Numbered from the stretch's first letter, positions 45,844-56,032 are shown. The stretch: DNA of 64,000 nucleotides from an uncultured Eudoraea sp. (GCA_947258405.1 CAMYIE010000019.1:1-64000); one strand, 5' to 3'. Numbers and translations: made by a program. Notes: generated by a model not told the origin, from the sequence alone.

Positions 45844-46950
45844 CTATCGCATTAACTCTGCTATCTTATTTTCTAGTTCTGGCCCCCTGAGATCCTTGGC
45901 CACGATTACTCCGTTGCCATCGAGGATAAAAGTGGCAGGTATGGCTGATACATTATAGAGCTGGGCAATCTCATCAAAATAACGAACATTAGAAACATGG
46001 TGCCATTCCAGACCATCATCTTCAATGGCCTTTATCCAATCTTCAGCACGCCGGTCTAGCGACACACCAAGTATACTGAGGCCTTTATCCTTGTATTTAT
46101 CATATAATTGTACAACATTCGGATTTTCCGCCCTACAGGGCTTACACCATGCGGCCCAGAAATCTACTATCGTGACTTTACCCAAAACGTCGTAAAGGGC
46201 CAACTGCTCTCCTGCTGGTGTGGGTGCTGAAAAATCTGGGGCTTTGGCCCCAATAGAGGTGCGTTTCCTTTTTTCAATTTGAGTAATGATACTTTTACCA
46301 ACATTAGATTGTTTTACCTCAGGGGTAAGCGCTTCATATAGGTTTTCTATTTCCTCAGTCGAGATTGCTTTGGTCGCCATCAACTTAGAAATGATCAGCG
46401 CTGAAACGAGTGCATCAGGATTGCCCTTTACGAACTCAATTTCCTGATCACGTGCTTCCTGTTGCAACTCAAAATATTCTTCTCTGAGGGAGTTCATCAC
46501 AGAGGTGTCCTTTTCGGCCACTGCCTGTCTCATATCCTGGTTCATCGATTGGGCCCTGGATGCCATTTCCTTGGCGGCATTAAAAAAATCTCCGAATACA
46601 TCATTCTGATCTGTTCCTTTAACCTCCGCATAGAATAAACTATCTTTCTGGGCACGGATATCAATAACCGCATTTTCGACAATTACAGGAATACTTCCCC
46701 TGGCATTGTCAATAAAAACATAGTAAACTTCAGGGGAATCCTGAACTCCGGCAAATGAAAAACTACCTGCCTGCATCGTCGTGGTATCCACATCTACAGG
46801 TTTATTATTCTCATTGGCCTTACGTAAATATACCGAAGCTCCATCAGGAACTGCACCGTCGAGTTTACCATTTATCACAAAACCCTCAGGGGCAGATTCG
46901 CAACTTCCGAGGAATACCACGGCAGCAGCTATTATTAATGATCGGATCAT
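45844..46950 (-). CDS. TlpA-family thioredoxin lipoprotein with DUF4369-like N-terminus
   Basis: A 368-residue lipoprotein (lipobox FLGSC near residue 17) from ATG 46950; a TTG at 46974 would lengthen it by 8 residues. The N-terminal DUF4369-like part (about 30-130) is followed by a helical linker and a thioredoxin domain (about 240-368) with the redox motif WAAWCKPCRAE and a cis-proline segment SAIPATFIL. Such proteins reduce or exchange disulfides in the periplasm; the partner is not known. Confidence 0.9.
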   Translation of the reverse strand: MIRSLIIAAAVVFLGSCESAPEGFVINGKLDGAVPDGASVYLRKANENNKPVDVDTTTMQAGSFSFAGVQDSPEVYYVFIDNARGSIPVIVENAVIDIRAQKDSLFYAEVKGTDQNDVFGDFFNAAKEMASRAQSMNQDMRQAVAEKDTSVMNSLREEYFELQQEARDQEIEFVKGNPDALVSALIISKLMATKAISTEEIENLYEALTPEVKQSNVGKSIITQIEKRKRTSIGAKAPDFSAPTPAGEQLALYDVLGKVTIVDFWAAWCKPCRAENPNVVQLYDKYKDKGLSILGVSLDRRAEDWIKAIEDDGLEWHHVSNVRYFDEIAQLYNVSAIPATFILDGNGVIVAKDLRGPELENKIAELMR

Positions 46951-47046
46951 TATATTTTTTTTTAAGATGCGCAAATGTACCTATATACAGGAGAATATAA
47001 AAAATCCTTAACATAAGCTTATGTCGCTGTCTGTCGAAGTAAGGTT

Positions 47047-47553
47047 TTAGAATTGGTAGCGGATTCCAAGCGCGATGTCAAAATCGAAATTGTCAGAGAA
47101 ATCATCGTATCCCAAAATCCCAATCTCTGGTCTGAAATCCAGTGATAATAGCAACGGTATATCGAAGTCGTATTCCACACCGATATCACCAGCAACAAAT
47201 ACAAATAAGCCACCATCTGGTGTATCGGGATCTCCTCCTGTACCCGGTATAGGGTCGAAATCAACACTCCCCAGGCCTCCGCCTACACCATAGTACCAGT
47301 TAAAATTACCGTCTATATGATGGACCCATTGGTAAATGCCGGTTAATTTAAAGGCATCGAATTCTCTACTGTCTCTCCAACCAAAATCGATCTCAACCCT
47401 TTTATATCGGTTTACCAGTCTTTGATAGGAGAATTCTACACCGAACCCGTCGCTGTCACCCAACCTGAGCCCCAGGGCGTTATCAGCAATATTTTGAGCA
47501 TTTACAGAAAGTGTAGTAAAGAGAATAAAAATAAAGAGTTTCCAAATTTTCAT
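47047..47553 (-). CDS. Small outer-membrane beta-barrel protein
   Basis: A 168-residue exported protein: signal peptide about 1-19 (ending VNAQ), then alternating strands (GFGVEFSYQRLV, VEIDFGWRD, NFNWYYGVGGGLG) and ending with a tyrosine/phenylalanine-terminated strand GIRYQF, all typical of 8-stranded porin-like barrels. No binding motif is visible. It lies upstream of the TlpA gene on the same strand, with a gap of about 100 bp. Confidence 0.75.
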   Translation of the reverse strand: MKIWKLFIFILFTTLSVNAQNIADNALGLRLGDSDGFGVEFSYQRLVNRYKRVEIDFGWRDSREFDAFKLTGIYQWVHHIDGNFNWYYGVGGGLGSVDFDPIPGTGGDPDTPDGGLFVFVAGDIGVEYDFDIPLLLSLDFRPEIGILGYDDFSDNFDFDIALGIRYQF

Positions 47554-47632
47554 GATTCCTGATTTATTAAGATGATAGCCCTATGGTTCTCAGTAATTAA
47601 AAACTTAATTTTAGGGTTAAAATTGTCCTGCC

Positions 47633-50548
47633 TTGGGTAAATTCAATCTGAAACAACTGGAAAAACAGCTCGAAGGAGAATTGTTGACCGACAATCTTAG
47701 CAGAGCCATCTATGCGACGGACGCCTCGGTATATCGTAAAACCCCCGTGGCTGTTGCCTATCCTAAAACCAATGAAGATCTTGGTAAAATTATCCGTCAT
47801 GCCTCTGATAACGGGCTAGGGCTGATTCCAAGAACGGCCGGAACTTCATTGGCCGGACAGTGTGTTGGCGATGGGATGGTTGTTGATGTCTCGCGCTATT
47901 TTACGGCTATCCTCGAGCTCAATCCCGATAAAAAGCAGGTTACCGTTCAGCCTGGTGTTATCAGGGATGAGCTGAATCGTTATCTGGAACCTCACGGTCT
48001 GTTTTTTGGCCCGAATACCTCTACATCCAATCGCTGCATGATTGGGGGAATGGTTGGCAACAATTCGAGTGGTACTACCTCCATAAAATATGGCGTCACC
48101 AGAGATAAGGTAGTTTCACTTAAAGTGTTGCTCTCCGATGGTTCACCGGTAGAATTCGGTGCTGTAGACAAGGTTGCTCTGGAACGCAAGTGCGGGGAAG
48201 GATCCATGGAAGGCAGGATCTATAAAGAGCTTTTTAATGAACTTTCTGATCACACAACCCGGGAAGAAATCCTAAAAGAATTTCCAGACCCCCGTATACA
48301 CAGAAGAAATACAGGTTATAGTGTAGATTCATTAATAAACACAAATATTTTTGTGGATGATCCCTGCGATTTCAATATCGCCAAACTTCTATGTGGTAGT
48401 GAAGGTACATTGGCCTTCACAACCGAGATCACCCTTCAACTCGATGATCTTCCACCTGCAAAAACAGCAATGGTAGTTGCCCACTATGATTCTCTGCCCG
48501 ATTGTTTATCGGATGTCTCGCCACTGATGGACCATTCTTTGCATCTGTGTGAAATGATGGATAAAGTGATCCTTGATTGCACCAAAAACAACAGGGCACA
48601 GCTGGCCAATCGCTTTTTTGTCTCGGGCGATCCAGCCGCCTTGCTTATGCTACAATTACGGGATGATTCGGAAAAGGGACTGGAGACCAAGATCGGGGAA
48701 CTCTTAGACAGCATTAAAAAATCGGGGCTCAGTTATGCCCATCCGGTACTCCGGGGTGATGAAATCTCCAAAGCTATCGATCTCAGAAAAGCTGGATTGG
48801 GATTACTTGGGAATATGGTAGGCGATCGGAAAGCAGTAGCCTGTATCGAAGATACCGCCGTAGCGTTAGACGATCTCAAAAGTTTTATTACCGAGTTCAC
48901 CGGGATAATGGAGGGATACGGACAGCAGGCGGTTTACTATGCCCATGCGGGAGCAGGTGAATTGCATTTAAGGCCCATTCTGAATCTTAAAAAGTCTGAA
49001 GATGTAAGTCTATTCCGATCGATCACCACCGAGGTGGCCCATCTTACCAAGCGCTATGGAGGTTCTTTTAGCGGTGAACATGGTGATGGTATTGTCAGGG
49101 CCGAATTCATTCCATTAATGGTGGGAAAAGCTAATTATGAACTTTTCAGGCGAATTAAAAAAAGTTTCGATCCCAAAGATATTTTTAATCCTGGTAAGAT
49201 AGTGGATCCCTATCCTATGGATCAATCCCTTCGATATGATATAGATCGCATAGAACCGGAGATCGATACACTGATGGATTTCTCGGCAGACGGGGGTATA
49301 CTTAGGGCGTCTGAAAAGTGCAATGGGAGTGGTGATTGCAGGAAGACCCATCTCAGCAAAGGGACAATGTGCCCGAGTTACCAGGCTACGAAGCAGGAAA
49401 AAGATACCACCCGTGCCAGGGCCAATGCTTTACGAGAGGTACTGACGAATTCCTCGGGTTTAAATAAGTTCGATTCAGAAGAACTGAAAGATGTTTTCGA
49501 TCTTTGCCTGAGCTGCAAAGCTTGCTCCAGTGAATGCCCCAGTAATGTAGACGTGGCAACTCTAAAGGCCGAATTTCAATTCCAGTACCAAAAGGCTAAT
49601 GGGTTTTCATGGCGGAATAAACTCTTCGCCCACAACGTGATGATGAACCGATGGGCCAGTAAATGGCCGGCATTGGCCAATGCAGTCTTCGGTTCAAAAT
49701 TTTTTGGTGGTCTTATCAAAAAATCTATGGGTATGGCCTCTCAGAGAACTATTCCCAAGATATCAAGTTTTAATCCAGGTAAATATTTAAAAAGTATTAA
49801 TTATAAGATAGTTACAAAAAGAGAGAAAGTTTTACTATTAATAGATGAGTTCAGTCAGTACTGGGATACAGAATTGGCCCAGGATGCTATCGATTTATTA
49901 TACAGTTTGGGATATGACCTATCTGTTATCAGCCTGGAAAGCGGTAGATCTTATATATCAAAAGGTTTTTTGGAACAAGCCAGGCGTCTGGCCATGATCA
50001 ATATTGATAAATTATACCCTTTCGCCAAAGAGGGGATCCCCATAATAGGTCTTGAACCTTCGGCTATTTTAAGTTTCAGGGATGAATATAAAATGTTTGG
50101 CCTTGAAAGTGTTAAGGTCGATAAGGTTTCTGCCATGAGCCTTCTTATCGAAGAATTCATGGCTGATGAAATCGACAATGGAAATATTACCTCCAATGAA
50201 TTCAGTGTAGCTGAAAGGAAGGTTAAAATTCATGTTCATTGCCATCAAAAAGCACTATCCAATCAGAAAGTGACATTTGATATCTTAAATCTACCCGCAA
50301 ATTATTCGGTATCAATTATAAATTCAGGATGCTGTGGCATGGCCGGTTCGTTCGGATATGAGAGAGAACATTACGAGGTAAGCATGAAAGTAGGCAATCT
50401 TAGTCTGTTCCCGGCTATACGCCATTCACCCAAAAATGTTATTCTTGCTGCAAACGGCACCAGTTGCCGTCACCAGATCAAGGATGGTACCGGCAGAACT
50501 GCCAGGCATCCGGTGAGTGTTTTAAAAGAGGCACTAATCGTTAATTGA
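47633..50548 (+). CDS. FAD-linked oxidase with C-terminal Fe-S/CCG domain (D-lactate/glycolate dehydrogenase type)
   Basis: A 971-residue fusion (TTG start). Residues of about 40-220 form a PCMH-type FAD domain (RTAGTSLAGQCVGDG, SNRCMIGGMVGNNSSG); about 240-510 are the FAD-oxidase C-terminal domain with SGEHGDGIVRAEF. Then two ferredoxin-like clusters follow (CNGSGDCRKT..CPSY and CLSCKACSSECPSN) and a CCG domain (HVHCHQKALS, SGCCGMAGSFGYE). This is the layout of membrane-associated D-lactate or glycolate dehydrogenases feeding quinone. The exact substrate is unknown. Its 3' end overlaps the convergent phosphoesterase gene by 15 bp. Confidence 0.9.
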   Translation: MGKFNLKQLEKQLEGELLTDNLSRAIYATDASVYRKTPVAVAYPKTNEDLGKIIRHASDNGLGLIPRTAGTSLAGQCVGDGMVVDVSRYFTAILELNPDKKQVTVQPGVIRDELNRYLEPHGLFFGPNTSTSNRCMIGGMVGNNSSGTTSIKYGVTRDKVVSLKVLLSDGSPVEFGAVDKVALERKCGEGSMEGRIYKELFNELSDHTTREEILKEFPDPRIHRRNTGYSVDSLINTNIFVDDPCDFNIAKLLCGSEGTLAFTTEITLQLDDLPPAKTAMVVAHYDSLPDCLSDVSPLMDHSLHLCEMMDKVILDCTKNNRAQLANRFFVSGDPAALLMLQLRDDSEKGLETKIGELLDSIKKSGLSYAHPVLRGDEISKAIDLRKAGLGLLGNMVGDRKAVACIEDTAVALDDLKSFITEFTGIMEGYGQQAVYYAHAGAGELHLRPILNLKKSEDVSLFRSITTEVAHLTKRYGGSFSGEHGDGIVRAEFIPLMVGKANYELFRRIKKSFDPKDIFNPGKIVDPYPMDQSLRYDIDRIEPEIDTLMDFSADGGILRASEKCNGSGDCRKTHLSKGTMCPSYQATKQEKDTTRARANALREVLTNSSGLNKFDSEELKDVFDLCLSCKACSSECPSNVDVATLKAEFQFQYQKANGFSWRNKLFAHNVMMNRWASKWPALANAVFGSKFFGGLIKKSMGMASQRTIPKISSFNPGKYLKSINYKIVTKREKVLLLIDEFSQYWDTELAQDAIDLLYSLGYDLSVISLESGRSYISKGFLEQARRLAMINIDKLYPFAKEGIPIIGLEPSAILSFRDEYKMFGLESVKVDKVSAMSLLIEEFMADEIDNGNITSNEFSVAERKVKIHVHCHQKALSNQKVTFDILNLPANYSVSIINSGCCGMAGSFGYEREHYEVSMKVGNLSLFPAIRHSPKNVILAANGTSCRHQIKDGTGRTARHPVSVLKEALIVN

Positions 50549-51406
50549 TTCACCATATTTTCTTTCTATGTGCTTTTTCCCGGCCTTCAGGTCTATAATG
50601 GAGCTCATCAATTCGTTAATATCCATATCCTTAAGAGTATCATCGGCAAAAAAGGCAGATAATTTATCATAGTGGTAGTGATAGATTTTCCATCGCTTAA
50701 AAGAGTACTCCAGGGCCGTTAAATTTTCTACCCAATCTCCTGAATTGAGATACATGCATATACCTCTTCGACTTTCACAGATCTCTTTTTTGGGTTTGTG
50801 AATGTGGCCGCAGACAACATAATCGTATCCGTTTTCAATTGCGATACTGGTGGCTGTTTTTTCGAAGTTTTGTATAAATCTTTCCGCGCCGTCAGTTTCG
50901 TTCTTGATTCTTTCAGCAAGCGAATATTTCTCGTATCCCAATCTTTTAAGTATTGTGTTTCTGAAACCATTAATCCAGATCAGGGTCTCGTAACCCACAC
51001 TCCCCAATTTACCAATCCAACTGGCAAATTGAAACGAAATGTCTAAAGCATCTCCATGAAAAAACCATGCGTTTTTACCATCCAGCTTTAGCGCCAGTTT
51101 ATTCATCAGGCATATATTTCCGATACTTAATTCCCGAACTCGTCTTAATAATTCATCATGATTACCGGTGATATAAATTACTTCTGTCTGGCCGGAAGCC
51201 ATCCCAACAATCTTCTTAAGGACTTTCATGTGAGCAGGTGGAAAATAATCATTTCCCAAGTTATGAAAGTCGATAATATCTCCATTGAGGATTAACTTTT
51301 TCGGTCTTATACTGTTGAGGTAGGCCAGTAGTTCATCCGCACGACAAGCAGGGTTGCCAAGGTGAACATCCGATATAACAGCAATATCAATTCTACGCTT
51401 TCTCAA
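50534..51406 (-). CDS. UDP-2,3-diacylglucosamine diphosphatase-like metallophosphoesterase
   Basis: A calcineurin-like phosphoesterase with all metal motifs: SDVHLG, NGDIIDFHN, GNHDELLRR and GHIHKPK. It resembles LpxH-type enzymes that split UDP-diacylglucosamine in lipid A synthesis, but related proteins have other substrates. I start it at TTG 51406, giving RKRRIDIAVISDVHLG at the N-terminus and 290 residues, because a -7 box (51428-51435) lies just upstream; an ATG at 51475 is also in frame but lies before that box. Confidence 0.8.
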   Translation of the reverse strand: MRKRRIDIAVISDVHLGNPACRADELLAYLNSIRPKKLILNGDIIDFHNLGNDYFPPAHMKVLKKIVGMASGQTEVIYITGNHDELLRRVRELSIGNICLMNKLALKLDGKNAWFFHGDALDISFQFASWIGKLGSVGYETLIWINGFRNTILKRLGYEKYSLAERIKNETDGAERFIQNFEKTATSIAIENGYDYVVCGHIHKPKKEICESRRGICMYLNSGDWVENLTALEYSFKRWKIYHYHYDKLSAFFADDTLKDMDINELMSSIIDLKAGKKHIERKYGESIND

Positions 51407-51427
51407 TACACATCTAAGATTCGATTG

Positions 51428-51435
51428 CAAAATTA
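51428..51435 (-). promoter_or_regulatory. -7 promoter box of the phosphoesterase gene
   Basis: Minus-strand TAATTTTG matches TAnnTTTG. It places transcription start near 51421, which favours the TTG start at 51406 over the ATG at 51475. Confidence 0.4.
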
Positions 51436-51541
51436 TACCAGCAGAAATAATAACCGTCCTTTGGAAAGTCATCATTAAATGAAAACAAGGTTAAATAATT
51501 TTTAATCAGACTATGGTAGTGTTAACTGAGTATTATGCGAT

Positions 51542-51573
51542 TTTGGTAGGCTTTGCATTAACTTCTATCTTTG
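51542..51573 (+). promoter_or_regulatory. Promoter of aroC
   Basis: -33 TTTG (51542-51545) and -7 TATCTTTG (51566-51573) with a 20-base spacer, both exact Bacteroidota elements. The aroC ATG lies 56 bases downstream, so the damaged gene still has an intact promoter. Confidence 0.65.
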
Positions 51574-51628
51574 AGCCGATTTAGTCGGGAAGAACCGTGT
51601 AAATCAATTCAAATAACATTCTACGTAC

Positions 51629-52595
51629 ATGGCCGGTAATACATTTGGTACAATTTTCAGGCTCACCACTTTTGGTGAATCTCACGGAGTGGCAATAGGT
51701 GGCGTTATCGATGGTTGTCCAGCTGGATTGAAAATCGATCTCGAAGCTGTTCAGCGCGACCTGGATCGGAGGAAGCCAGGACAGTCTTCCATCGTCACCC
51801 AGCGCAAAGAATCTGACCTGGTTGAGTTCTACTCAGGTGTTTTTGAAGGCACAACTACCGGAACTCCAATCGGATTTGCCATACATAACACCAATCAAAA
51901 ATCTAAAGATTACAGCCATATCAAGGATTCGTACCGGCCATCACATGCCGATTATGTCTACGATCAAAAATATGGCCTGAGGGATTACAGGGGTGGAGGC
52001 CGCAGTTCGGCCAGAGAGACTGCTTCAAGGGTGGTAGCAGGTTCTATTGCCAAACAATTCCTAAGCGGGTTGAGTTTTAACGCCTATGTTTCGCAGGTAG
52101 GTGATATTGCCCTTGATAAAAACTATCAGGATTTGAAATTAGAAGTAACTGAAACCAATCCTGTTCGTTGCCCTGATCCGGATACTGCAGACCGTATGAT
52201 AGAATTTATCAAAGCTGTTCGAAAAGAAGGAGACACAGTTGGAGGGGTTATTAGTTGTGTCATCGGGAATGTTCCTGTAGGATTAGGAGAACCTGTCTTT
52301 GATAAGCTTCACGCCCAACTAGGCAAGGCGATGTTGTCTGTCAATGCGGTAAAGGGGTTTGAATGGCATAAGCAATGGGATGGACATCTTTTTCAGGGTA
52401 GCTTTTAAACCTGTAGCCACCCTTCTACAGTCTTATGATACTATCGATAAAGAGGGTAATAAGGTCAGAGCTCAGGGCAAAGGCCGGCATGATCCCTGTG
52501 TAGTACCCAGGGCGGTTCCTATCGTAGAAGCCATGGCAGCGCTTGTTCTTGCAGATTTTGCTTTACAGAACCGTACTATAAAGTTGAACCCTTAA
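51629..52595 (+). pseudogene. aroC: Chorismate synthase, interrupted by internal deletion and frameshift
   Basis: Residues 1-245 read as normal chorismate synthase ([51 protein letters not shown]). After KGFE (codon at 52361-52363) the frame turns into 14 unrelated residues and a stop at 52406-52408. One frame over, homology resumes at once from about 52362 ([20 protein letters not shown], then [18 protein letters not shown]) to the proper end at 52595. The two parts give 322 residues instead of about 353-355, so some 35 codons (the conserved GSxHND and GGIxGG loop region) are gone, by a length that is not a multiple of three. The enzyme should be inactive unless this is an assembly or sequencing fault. 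Confidence 0.9.
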
Positions 52596-52734
52596 AAGCC
52601 CGGTCAATCATTTTCAGAATAAACGCCACACGAATTAAATAATTTTAGATATGGTTTTGAATCTATTACAGAGTAAATGAAAAGTGTGGTGTATGGGTTT
52701 TAAAATATTATCTTACTCAATAAAATAAAAATTT

Positions 52735-54078
52735 ATGCGGAAACTTGAACTGCATTGGAAGATACTCATAGGAATGATCCTTGGTATATCATTCGGTTTT
52801 GCAATGACCTATCCCAGCTGGGGGGCATCTTTCGTGGCAGACTGGATCCAGCCTTTCGGAGATATTTTTGTGAAATTGCTAAAACTTATAGCGATACCTC
52901 TGATCATCGCCTCTCTGATTAAAGGTATATCAGACCTTAAGGACATTTCCAAGTTCAGGAATATCGGTCTAAGGACTATTGGGATATACATTGGCACTAC
53001 AATTGTTGCCATTTCAATCGGATTAATCCTGGTTAATCTTATCAAACCTGGTGACGGAATAGCCGAAAGTACTATTACAAAACTAGCTGAGACTTTTGCG
53101 AGCGATGACGGGGTCACATCCAAACTGGAGATGGCTAGTCAGCAAAAGGAGAGCGGACCATTGCAATTTCTGGTAGACATGGTCCCGGAAAATGCATTTA
53201 AGGCATTTGCTGAAAACGGCTTAATGCTTCAGGTCATCGTTTTTACTATCATTTTTGCCATTTCTATGCTTTTAATAGGGGAGGAGCGGGCAAAACCGAT
53301 AAAGAATTTCTTTGATTCATTGAACTTTGTAGTTCTCAAGATGGTAGATCTCATTATGTTAATCGCTCCCTATGCCGTTTTTGCATTACTGGCCGGGGTA
53401 GTGGTATCCTCAAGTGATCCGGAGTTATTACTGGCCTTATTAAAATATTCAGGCGTTGTGGTCCTGGGTCTTTTGATGATGATTGCATTTTACACTCTCG
53501 TGGTTGCCATTTACACGAAGAAAAATCCATTCTGGTTTTTAAAACAGATAAGTCCGGCTCAACTACTTGCATTCTCCACCAGTTCCAGTGCTGCTACATT
53601 GCCTGTAACGATGGAACGTGTTGAGGAACATATAGGTGTTGATAAGGAGGTGTCGAGTTTTGTTTTACCCGTTGGTGCTACAATCAATATGGATGGGACT
53701 AGTCTTTACCAGGGGGTAGCCGCCGTATTTATCATGCAGGTTTTATGGCCTGAAGGATTGGGATTGAGTAATCAACTGGCTATTATCCTCACAGCTCTTC
53801 TTGCCTCGATAGGCTCGGCTGCAGTGCCCGGTGCAGGCATGGTTATGCTGGTTATCGTTCTTGAGGCGATTGGATTCCCCGCCGATCTTTACCCGATTGC
53901 ATTGGCTTTGATATTCGCAGTAGACCGGCCTTTGGATATGTGCCGGACGGTGATCAATATTACAGGGGATGCCACCGTTTCTATGGTGGTTGCCAAATCG
54001 GTTGGAAAACTTGGGCACCCTCGAGTTGAAGATTGGGACGATTATTATCCACCGGTTAAAGGCCAAAAGAGAAAATAA
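52735..54078 (+). CDS. Dicarboxylate/amino acid:cation symporter (DAACS family)
   Basis: A 447-residue inner membrane transporter of the glutamate/aspartate/C4-dicarboxylate family. It shows the hairpin motif AFSTSSSAATLPVTMERVEE, the signature GATINMDGTSLYQGVAAVFI and several long hydrophobic helices (for example LLALLKYSGVVVLGLLMMIAFYTLVVAIY). Na+ or H+ driven uptake is expected; substrate among glutamate, aspartate or succinate is not fixed. It lies 93 bp before the ATP-grasp operon, same strand, without a visible terminator. Confidence 0.92.
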   Translation: MRKLELHWKILIGMILGISFGFAMTYPSWGASFVADWIQPFGDIFVKLLKLIAIPLIIASLIKGISDLKDISKFRNIGLRTIGIYIGTTIVAISIGLILVNLIKPGDGIAESTITKLAETFASDDGVTSKLEMASQQKESGPLQFLVDMVPENAFKAFAENGLMLQVIVFTIIFAISMLLIGEERAKPIKNFFDSLNFVVLKMVDLIMLIAPYAVFALLAGVVVSSSDPELLLALLKYSGVVVLGLLMMIAFYTLVVAIYTKKNPFWFLKQISPAQLLAFSTSSSAATLPVTMERVEEHIGVDKEVSSFVLPVGATINMDGTSLYQGVAAVFIMQVLWPEGLGLSNQLAIILTALLASIGSAAVPGAGMVMLVIVLEAIGFPADLYPIALALIFAVDRPLDMCRTVINITGDATVSMVVAKSVGKLGHPRVEDWDDYYPPVKGQKRK

Positions 54079-54180
54079 GTTGGATAATTTGTGATTTACA
54101 TGTAATTTTTACAAATAAACAATGCAATTATCTTAATAGGAGGACACCGATAGAGTGAAATTCAATAAAAATTGATCAGT

Positions 54181-55212
54181 ATGAACATATGCTTTTTAAT
54201 GTATCCCTGGGAGGAAATCGATCCGGATAACGACAGCAGCCTGTCGCTTATCCACGAATGCGTCAAGAGAAGACACGGTGTTGCTCTGTGCACACCTGCC
54301 AATCTCACTATTCGCAATAGTGTGACCAGTGCATTTTGTACAGTATTGAATAGGATGGATAAAGTACCAGCAAGCCAGAAAAGCTATTATAAACAGGCGG
54401 TCACCCGTGATGAAATGCTCCCCCTCGCAGGTTTTGATGTCATTTTCATGAGGGCCAACCCCCCTTTAGACCCCATAATGTTGAATTTTCTGGATTCAGT
54501 AAAGGACGATGTTTTCATTGTAAACTCTATACAGGGGCTGCGGGAAGCCAATAATAAATTATATACTGCGGCCTTCGGAGATGTTCACAGCAATATCATT
54601 CCGGTTACTCATGTATCCAAGAACAAGGAATATCTGGTGAGCCAGATCGATGAGTCTAAGGCCGATAAAATGATATTAAAGCCCCTGAATGGCTTTGGGG
54701 GGTCCGGGGTCATCCTGATTGAAAGGTCGGCCATGAAAAATATAAAATCTTTGTTGGATTTCTATGTCACCAATTCTGACGGAAGTTCAAATTATGTGAT
54801 TCTCCAGGACTATATTGAAGGGGCGGACAAGGGAGATGTACGAATACTTTTGCTCAATGGGGAACCTATCGGTGCCATGCGGCGTGTACCTGGAAGTGGA
54901 GATCATCGTTCCAATGTTTCCGCTGGTGGCTCAGTAGCCAAACACTCCCTTACCAAAGAAGAAAAAGCTTTATGCATGCAAATAGGACCTAAATTGGTCA
55001 AAGATGGTCTCTATTTTGTGGGCATCGATGTTATTGGTGGAAAGCTTGTAGAGGTAAACGTAATGTCTCCTGGGGGCATTACATACATGAACAAAGCATA
55101 TAAGACAAAAATCCAGACCAAGGTGATCGATTTCATCGAACGAAAAGTGATGGATCAATTAAAAGCATTCGATCGCCGGTCGAGATTACGCAGCGAAGTA
55201 GAGAATGCTTAA
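54181..55212 (+). CDS. Glutathione synthetase-like ATP-grasp ligase
   Basis: A 343-residue ATP-grasp enzyme from ATG 54181 (TTG 54172 possible). GshB-type signatures: KPLNGFGGSGVILIE for ATP binding, DVRILLLNGEPIGAMRRV, GDHRSNVSAGGSVAKHSLT and FVGIDVIGGKLVEVNVMSPGG. It should join a carboxylate and an amine with ATP, but no gamma-glutamylcysteine ligase (GshA) is seen here, so a different dipeptide or capping product is possible. It overlaps the next gene by 8 bp, forming a three-gene operon. Confidence 0.85.
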   Translation: MNICFLMYPWEEIDPDNDSSLSLIHECVKRRHGVALCTPANLTIRNSVTSAFCTVLNRMDKVPASQKSYYKQAVTRDEMLPLAGFDVIFMRANPPLDPIMLNFLDSVKDDVFIVNSIQGLREANNKLYTAAFGDVHSNIIPVTHVSKNKEYLVSQIDESKADKMILKPLNGFGGSGVILIERSAMKNIKSLLDFYVTNSDGSSNYVILQDYIEGADKGDVRILLLNGEPIGAMRRVPGSGDHRSNVSAGGSVAKHSLTKEEKALCMQIGPKLVKDGLYFVGIDVIGGKLVEVNVMSPGGITYMNKAYKTKIQTKVIDFIERKVMDQLKAFDRRSRLRSEVENA

Positions 55213-56032
55213 ACTTACTGTACCTGAAATAATCTCCTCTATAGAAGCCGAAAGATCTTTCGAAGCCGTTTCCGAGGACTATTCATTCACTATAAAAATC
55301 AGTGAATATGCGCCCTATGTATGTGGTGCGGTCCATGATGGAAATCAATTCAGAAGGTCTTTATGGGAAAACTGTCTACATTCCGAATACGAGCGCTGGT
55401 ATGAAGAAGATCCCTGCACCAAGGAAATGGTCCGTACCCACCCAGTTGTTATCGCCGGATGCGACAGCCGATTCGAATACGATCTAAATCGAGGCCCGGA
55501 TAGTGCGATCTATGACGATGCATGGGGTAAAGCTCTTTGGAAAGAACCCCTTCCCGAACAAGAGCACCAGCATAGTCTGGAAAAACACAATTCATTTTAC
55601 AAAGTTACCCACGCCCTTATTTCGAAAATAGAGGAAAAATACGGAAGAGCTATCGTTTTTGACATGCACAGCTACAACTGGAAAAGGTGGGATAGAGAGG
55701 TTCCTGTTTGGAACCTGGGCACCACAAATATCGATAATAACCGATTTGGTGAGGTGGTCAACGACTGGCGTATTAGGCTTTCTGAAATGAGGTTGCCCAA
55801 TGGATTAAAATCTTCTGCTGGCATTAACGACACATTTTATGGTAAGGGGTATTTTCTAAAATATATCACGGATCACTTTAAAGACACACTGGTTTTAGCC
55901 ACAGAAATTGCAAAAGTCTATTGTGATGAATATAGTGGTATTATCTTCCCGGAAGTAGTTCATTCAGTAGAAGAACAATTAAAAGAATTAATACCTTTGC
56001 AGGCTGAAGAGTTTCATCAGCAAAAATTATGA
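55205..56032 (+). CDS. N-formylglutamate amidohydrolase-like protein
   Basis: A 275-residue protein of the N-formylglutamate amidohydrolase family, a Zn-dependent fold that splits formyl or related amide groups from glutamate-like substrates. Candidate metal and substrate residues include CGAVHDGNQ, EYDLNRGPDSA and FDMHSYNWKRWD. It overlaps the ATP-grasp gene by 8 bp and the next gene by 4 bp. True substrate is unknown; the operon suggests a modified or protected peptide rather than histidine degradation, for which no genes are present here. Confidence 0.83.
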   Translation: MLKLTVPEIISSIEAERSFEAVSEDYSFTIKISEYAPYVCGAVHDGNQFRRSLWENCLHSEYERWYEEDPCTKEMVRTHPVVIAGCDSRFEYDLNRGPDSAIYDDAWGKALWKEPLPEQEHQHSLEKHNSFYKVTHALISKIEEKYGRAIVFDMHSYNWKRWDREVPVWNLGTTNIDNNRFGEVVNDWRIRLSEMRLPNGLKSSAGINDTFYGKGYFLKYITDHFKDTLVLATEIAKVYCDEYSGIIFPEVVHSVEEQLKELIPLQAEEFHQQKL

